Positions 15,903 through 19,337 of a stretch of DNA of 19,337 nt are shown here, piece by piece; positions within the stretch are counted from its first letter, which is position 1, and the number at the start of each line of letters is the position of its first letter. The notes under the pieces were generated by a model. That model did no database searches. It saw only the letters and a list, made by a program, of their open reading frames with translations, and had not been told where the DNA came from. The translations under genes and the position numbers were made by a program. The stretch spans positions 1 through 19,337 of the forward strand of contig JBBIUJ010000043.1 of NCBI GenBank assembly GCA_037440345.1, given 5' to 3'. Origin of the DNA: CAINVV01 sp037440345 (GTDB lineage: Bacteria; Bacteroidota; Bacteroidia; Bacteroidales; Prolixibacteraceae).

Positions 15903-17207
15903 ATGCAAAGAATAGAGATAAGAAATTTTGGACCGATAAAAGACCTAAATCTTGAAATCAAAGACTTTAGTATACTTATTGGACCACAAGCAAGTGGTAA
16001 AAGTACAATCGCTAAAACAATTTTCTTTTTCAAATCATTGAATGATGATTTAGTAAAGTATTTTATTGAATCAATCGAAAGAAATGATTTCTCAAAGTCA
16101 GTTGGAACTTATGCAAAATCAATCCGACAAAAATATCTTGATTATTTTGGTGCAAGTACACACCTAAATGGACTTCATTTGAAATACTTTTATACGAAAA
16201 CTGTATGGATAAGAATAACAATTGAACCAAATCACAAGTATATAACCCCTGAGTTTAGTAATTCATTCAATGATTCTTTTAGAAATTTAATAAGTGAAGC
16301 TCATGAATTCTCCAAAACACTTTGGCAAAGAAACCCATCTCTATTAACGAGCAAAGACTTACTTCAAATTGATAGCGAAAAAAGAAAATTCATATCTTAC
16401 ATTAAAGAAAAATGCAATATTGTTTTTCAAGAAGATAGGGAATTAATATTCATTCCAGCAGGACGAAGCTTATTAGCAACTTTGTCAGACCAACTGCAAT
16501 TCGTTAATCCTAGAAGTCTAGATTTTTTAATGAGATCTTTTTTGGATAAAATTAATATTGTCAGACCTATTTTCAATAAATCTCTTTCTGACATTATAAA
16601 GGAAAGGCGTCTTTTGACTCAATATAATATTGACTATAATAAAACAAAACTTGCTGAAGAAATAATTAGCAAAATTTTAAAGGGCAAATATCAATATGAC
16701 AATGATGGTGAAAAGATATTTTACGATACAAATAAGTATGTAAAACTAAGTTTTTCTTCATCAGGACAACAAGAATCGCTTTGGATACTTCTTCTACTTT
16801 TCATAATCATTTTAGAAAAACAAAATGTATTCATTGTAATAGAAGAACCTGAAGCGCACTTATTTCCGGAAGCACAGAAAGAAATATCAAATTTAATTGC
16901 TTTAATGTCTAACATAGAGAATTCACAAGTAATTATTACGACTCATAGTCCTTATATCTTGGCATCATTAAATAATTTGATCCTTGCAAATAAAATTGGA
17001 ACCAAAAATCAAGAAGCGGTATCAGAAAAAATAAATAAAAATTTATGGCTAAACAGAGGAAAAGCTTATGCTGCACTTGTTACAAATGGACAGGTAAAAG
17101 ATATAATTGATAAAGAATTAAATATTATTCAGCAAGAGAAAATAGACTCGGTTTCCAGTGTAATTAATGATGAATTCGACTACTTATTCCAATTTGAAAC
17201 AGATTAA
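15903..17207 (+). CDS. ABC/OLD-like AAA ATPase, probable sensor of a two-gene system
   Basis: A 434-residue ATPase of the AAA_15/OLD-like type. Walker A GPQASGKST is at residues 27-35, after the typical MQRIEIRNFGPIKDLNLEIKDFSILI start. The signature motif is SSGQQESLW (about 284-292), Walker B is VFIVIEEPEAHLFPEA (about 312-327) with catalytic Glu, and the H-loop is ITTHSPYILASLNN. The central part is helical and diverged. After the H-loop only about 80 residues remain, so there is no Toprim nuclease domain as in OLD or GajA. Its partner is encoded 3 bp downstream. Such standalone ATPases (for example PtuA of Septu and AriA of PARIS) control a separate effector in phage defence; this one may do the same with the next protein. 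The gene is much more AT-rich than the left half of the window, a sign of horizontal transfer. Confidence 0.9.
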   Translation: MQRIEIRNFGPIKDLNLEIKDFSILIGPQASGKSTIAKTIFFFKSLNDDLVKYFIESIERNDFSKSVGTYAKSIRQKYLDYFGASTHLNGLHLKYFYTKTVWIRITIEPNHKYITPEFSNSFNDSFRNLISEAHEFSKTLWQRNPSLLTSKDLLQIDSEKRKFISYIKEKCNIVFQEDRELIFIPAGRSLLATLSDQLQFVNPRSLDFLMRSFLDKINIVRPIFNKSLSDIIKERRLLTQYNIDYNKTKLAEEIISKILKGKYQYDNDGEKIFYDTNKYVKLSFSSSGQQESLWILLLLFIIILEKQNVFIVIEEPEAHLFPEAQKEISNLIALMSNIENSQVIITTHSPYILASLNNLILANKIGTKNQEAVSEKINKNLWLNRGKAYAALVTNGQVKDIIDKELNIIQQEKIDSVSSVINDEFDYLFQFETD

Positions 17208-17210
17208 AAT

Positions 17211-17654
17211 ATGGCCTGTAAACCTTATGAAAACTGTTTTGAATTCACAGAACAGAAAAACAAGATTGTTACATTTAGCGACAAAAGTTCTAGGACCAAG
17301 TATATTTATGAAAACGACTCTTTAGATGAATTGTCAAAGTACTATGTAGATGGCTGTTTAATTAATGATGAATATTCAAAATGTGATTTTTTACTTCTTA
17401 ATGGTACAAAAGAGATTTCATACTTCATTGAACTCAAAGGATCTGATTTAGTAAAGGCTGTTGAACAAATTGACCGTTCTATTGACATTTTACATAAAGA
17501 TTTCAAAGCTTTTTCGGTGGAAGCCAGAATAGTTTTGACTAGAGTTAACACTATAGAATTAAAAAGTGCTAAACTAATTCGACTTGAAAGCAAATTGAAA
17601 AAACTCAATGGAAAATTGATTAAACAAACAAGACAACTCACAGAAAAGAATTAG
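17211..17654 (+). CDS. Small PD-(D/E)xK nuclease-like protein paired with the ATPase
   Basis: A 147-residue protein beginning MACKPYENCFEFTEQKNKIV. The core KCDFLLLNGTKEISYFIELKGSDLVKAVEQIDRSI has the shape of a PD-(D/E)xK nuclease site: Asp59, then Glu74-x-Lys76 after two strands, and a helix carrying Gln86. The C-terminal third is basic and coiled-coil-like (KLIRLESKLKKLNGKLIKQTRQL), possibly DNA- or partner-binding. It starts 3 bp after the ATPase stop, so the two must be co-expressed. I do not recognise a named family. The likely role is a nuclease effector gated by the ATPase, which is inference from motif and context; the motif is short and could be degenerate. Confidence 0.65.
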   Translation: MACKPYENCFEFTEQKNKIVTFSDKSSRTKYIYENDSLDELSKYYVDGCLINDEYSKCDFLLLNGTKEISYFIELKGSDLVKAVEQIDRSIDILHKDFKAFSVEARIVLTRVNTIELKSAKLIRLESKLKKLNGKLIKQTRQLTEKN

Positions 17655-17659
17655 GCACA

Positions 17660-17792
17660 GCAGCCAACAGCAACTACTCAAAAGGCGGGGTTTCGTGTTC
17701 CAAATAAAGTTTTTAGGGTAATCAAACAGTAGTTTTCCAAATCAAGTTTTCTGGTAAAAGTCCCGCCCTTCAGGTAGTTGCCAACCGTTATG
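17660..17792. repeat. Structured inter-cassette element with inverted and direct repeats
   Basis: Outer inverted repeat: 17670-17689 begins GCAACTAC and ends GGCGGG; 17762-17781 is its imperfect complement (16 of 20). Inside the loop are two direct copies of a 24-bp unit at 17698-17721 and 17735-17758 (19 of 24 identical, both starting TTCCAAAT). The left edge carries GCAGCCAACA (17660-17669), the exact inverted form of TGTTGGCTGC at 15831-15840. The right edge carries GCCAAC and CGTTATG (17786-17792), the inverse of CATAACG at 15860-15866. The whole resembles a foldable recombination or regulatory element separating two accessory units. Confidence 0.65.
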
Positions 17793-17833
17793 GTAAATTG
17801 TAAAAACCTCATTCATTCATAAAACTCTTTAAT

Positions 17834-18958
17834 ATGCTCGAAAAGGATTTTGAAGACATAATCTGTAAATATCCAGAACTAATTGAAGAAGGTTTAATAC
17901 TTATTGGCCGCCAATTGAGCCTTTATGGTCGAAGAATGGATATTTTATTCGAAGACAAGTTCAAAAGAAAACTTATCATAGAACTAAAAGCCGGACCAAT
18001 AAAAGACGAACATATTGGTCAGATTCTTTCTTATGAAGGTATGCTTTTATCTGCTGATAATCCAACCTTAAGAGTAATGTTGGTTGGAACCAGAGTACCT
18101 CCTAATATACAAAGAAGTCTTGATCATCACGGCATTGCGTGGAAGGAAATTACCTCTTCATTTTTAAAAGAATTTCTTAAAAATAAAGGAGATGATTTTT
18201 TTCATCATTTATTTGAATATGACGAACCTGTTATTAATAAAAGAATCAATGAAAAGCATAATGTATTTCCACAGCAAAACAGTATTGAAGGGATGAAATA
18301 TAATCTTGATTTGATTGAAAGTTTGAAATCCTCGGAGAATTACAAAAGTTTTAGAGATATTCTTCCCAAGAAGATAGATAATGAAGCAGAAGCAAAAGAA
18401 ATTATAGAAAAGAATATTGGCCATCTCAACGGAAAACATCTTAGGAAAGTAATAGAGCTCATAAACTATCCTCATCAATATAAAATGTTTGGCAAAATCG
18501 AACCAGGCACTTATCAATTTAAAATGGATGGTAAATTCAATAAAGGCACTTGGTTTGGCAACCTTCTTAATACACCAAACACTGAATATATAATTAAAGA
18601 AGATGAGATTAATAAGATTAAAATAAATCAATGGTTTAAGATTCTATCTGATAATTATTTTTCAGCCGAAGAAAAATTAGATAGGCTGCTCAGAGAACCA
18701 AATAAAATTAAAGGCCTTAATGTCGGATTCATAACATTGATGTTATATCTTCTTGATAAAACCAATTATTCAATTTGGTTAGAAGTACATCACAATGGAT
18801 TAAATGAATTTATTTATCCCAAACTTGAAAAATATAATCGCAGTAGTAGTCAATATCGTAAATTTAATGATCTGTCAAAGGAATTTGCAAAGAAATATAA
18901 TTTTGAACAGACCGAGCTGGATTGGGTGTTGTGGTCAGCAAGTTATACAAATCCTTAA
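17834..18958 (+). CDS. NucS/DUF91-like nuclease domain fused to an unrecognised C-terminal domain
   Basis: A 374-residue protein. The first 110 residues look like the NucS/DUF91 endonuclease fold: LEKDFEDIICKYPELIEEGL, GRRMDILFEDKFKRKLIIELKAGPIKDEHIGQILSYEGML. The PD-(D/E)xK residues are Asp36, Glu50-x-Lys52 and the following helix Gln63xxxTyr67, all intact. Residues from about 140 to 374 form a second domain, rich in Lys, Asn, Trp and Tyr, that I do not recognise (GKHLRKVIELINYPHQY, GTWFGNLLNTPNTEYII, FITLMLYLLDKTNYSIWLEVHHNGLNEFIYPKLEKY). It is not an archaeal-type NucS, which is shorter. It is AT-rich and lies as a single gene after the cassette element. It may be a stand-alone nuclease with a sensing or DNA-binding tail; the role is unproven. 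Confidence 0.75.
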   Translation: MLEKDFEDIICKYPELIEEGLILIGRQLSLYGRRMDILFEDKFKRKLIIELKAGPIKDEHIGQILSYEGMLLSADNPTLRVMLVGTRVPPNIQRSLDHHGIAWKEITSSFLKEFLKNKGDDFFHHLFEYDEPVINKRINEKHNVFPQQNSIEGMKYNLDLIESLKSSENYKSFRDILPKKIDNEAEAKEIIEKNIGHLNGKHLRKVIELINYPHQYKMFGKIEPGTYQFKMDGKFNKGTWFGNLLNTPNTEYIIKEDEINKIKINQWFKILSDNYFSAEEKLDRLLREPNKIKGLNVGFITLMLYLLDKTNYSIWLEVHHNGLNEFIYPKLEKYNRSSSQYRKFNDLSKEFAKKYNFEQTELDWVLWSASYTNP

Positions 18959-19259
18959 CCGTGAATTAAAAAACAACTAACCATAATAACTAAGTCTTCG
19001 TGTGGTTGAGGGACGAAACCCAACATGAAGCCCTGTTGCAGGAAATCCCCTCACGAATGCTCAAATTGCATCTGTGTATTATGGAGTTTCAAATTTTCGC
19101 TGTGATTTTCGAACAGGATCAGGATCTGTTTTTGGTGCCGGATTCTTCGCTTTCCCGCTTCAAATAGCCACAATCAATCGATTTTACAAACAAAAATTTT
19201 GATCGTTGGATAGGTATAGACAATGGTATAGCATGTCCCTTTTTCAGAACGGGTTCAAA

Positions 19260-19285
19260 TTTTCTTGCCGTTATCGGCAAGAAAA
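19260..19285. terminator. Hairpin, possible terminator
   Basis: Arms TTTTCTTGCCG (19260-19270) and CGGCAAGAAAA (19275-19285) are exact complements with a TTAT loop. Being T-rich at the left outer side and A-rich at the right, it would end minus-strand transcripts better than plus-strand ones. No gene can be seen to the right to confirm this. Confidence 0.5.
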
Positions 19286-19310
19286 AATAAATTATGGCGT
19301 AAAAATAGCC

Positions 19311-19318
19311 TATCTTTG
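19311..19318 (+). promoter_or_regulatory. -7 promoter element for a gene beyond the right edge
   Basis: TATCTTTG is an exact TAnnTTTG element near the window end, with no open frame starting after it within the remaining 19 bases. No clear -33 element is seen. Confidence 0.4.
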
Positions 19319-19337
19319 CCGATAGAAATTTAGTAAG

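Larger units (their letters stand above)
18959..19337. other. Intergenic region after the nuclease gene
   Basis: No gene is visible. A repeat-like patch at 18995-19060 contains GGTTGAGGGACGAAACCC, a short hairpin, and TTCGTG (18998-19003) inverted as CACGAA (19052-19057). From memory, GGTTGAGGGACGAAACCC-like sequences occur as dispersed intergenic repeats in Bacteroidota. Near the right edge lie a hairpin and a promoter, entered separately. The coding gene they serve is beyond the window. Confidence 0.5.

Noticed and set aside
15561..15955. Small open frames on both strands around the palindrome and before the ATPase
   Set aside because: They span the hairpin and boundary motifs, have no recognisable protein features, and one overlaps the ATPase start in another frame.
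15903..17654. PARIS, Septu or Gabija assignment for the ATPase pair
   Set aside because: The partner is neither a Toprim/DUF4435 protein (PARIS), an HNH protein (Septu), nor a UvrD-like helicase (Gabija), and the ATPase has no Toprim domain. Only the general architecture is shared.
17660..17792. A true integron attC site
   Set aside because: The fold is attC-like in outline, but the consensus core sites are not clear and no integron integrase is in the window.
17660..17792. CRISPR-like repeats
   Set aside because: Only two diverged 24-bp copies are present, and there is no regular spacer series or cas gene.

Overview
The window looks like part of a Bacteroidota chromosome (Bacteroidales/Marinilabiliales-like or a relative; the order cannot be fixed from this sequence alone). 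The evidence is a SusC/SusD pair with an ECF sigma factor and FecR anti-sigma, a DUF4294-type protein, near-absence of Shine-Dalgarno sequences, and TAnnTTTG-type -7 promoter elements. No tRNA, rRNA or CRISPR array was seen.

Left part (1-4700, relatively GC-rich, housekeeping): the start of an MBL-fold hydrolase (minus strand), a 21-bp direct repeat in low-complexity DNA, a protein-L-isoaspartate methyltransferase (minus), a degenerate Gfo/Idh/MocA-like protein (plus) that converges on a DUF4294 lipoprotein-like/secreted protein (minus), then arginine deiminase and a SPOUT RNA methyltransferase (plus, 5-bp gap). The two convergent genes end inside the two arms of one near-perfect palindrome, so their last codons and stop codons are also the terminator stem.

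Middle part: a more AT-rich module of a TetR regulator and a FabF-type ketosynthase (4842-6703, minus) carrying two copies of a 13-bp operator-like core, one before each gene. An eroded zinc-ribbon transposase fragment follows (about 6861-7051). Next, reading right to left on the minus strand, comes a regulated outer-membrane uptake locus: ECF sigma factor (14210-13671), FecR anti-sigma (13461-12472), SusC/RagA TonB-dependent transporter with an STN signalling domain (12337-9002) and SusD lipoprotein (8889-7243), closed by a strong hairpin-plus-T-run terminator (7152-7187). No glycan-degrading enzyme is present, so the substrate is unknown.

Right part (14500-19337): a secreted alpha/beta hydrolase of the proline-iminopeptidase type broken by a one-base frameshift in a G7A5 run, a palindromic repeat, then a strongly AT-rich accessory stretch. 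This stretch holds a two-gene unit, an ABC/OLD-like ATPase (15903-17207) and, 3 bp later, a 147-residue protein with a D-ExK nuclease-like signature (17211-17654), and a separate 374-residue protein with a NucS/DUF91-like nuclease domain fused to an unrecognised C-terminal domain (17834-18958). The units are bordered by structured intergenic elements with matching inverted motifs (TGTTGGCTGC / GCAGCCAACA and CATAACG / CGTTATG), which suggests gene-cassette-like mobility. This is the best candidate in the window for an under-described, probably defensive, system. The last 60 bases hold a hairpin and a promoter for a gene beyond the right edge.
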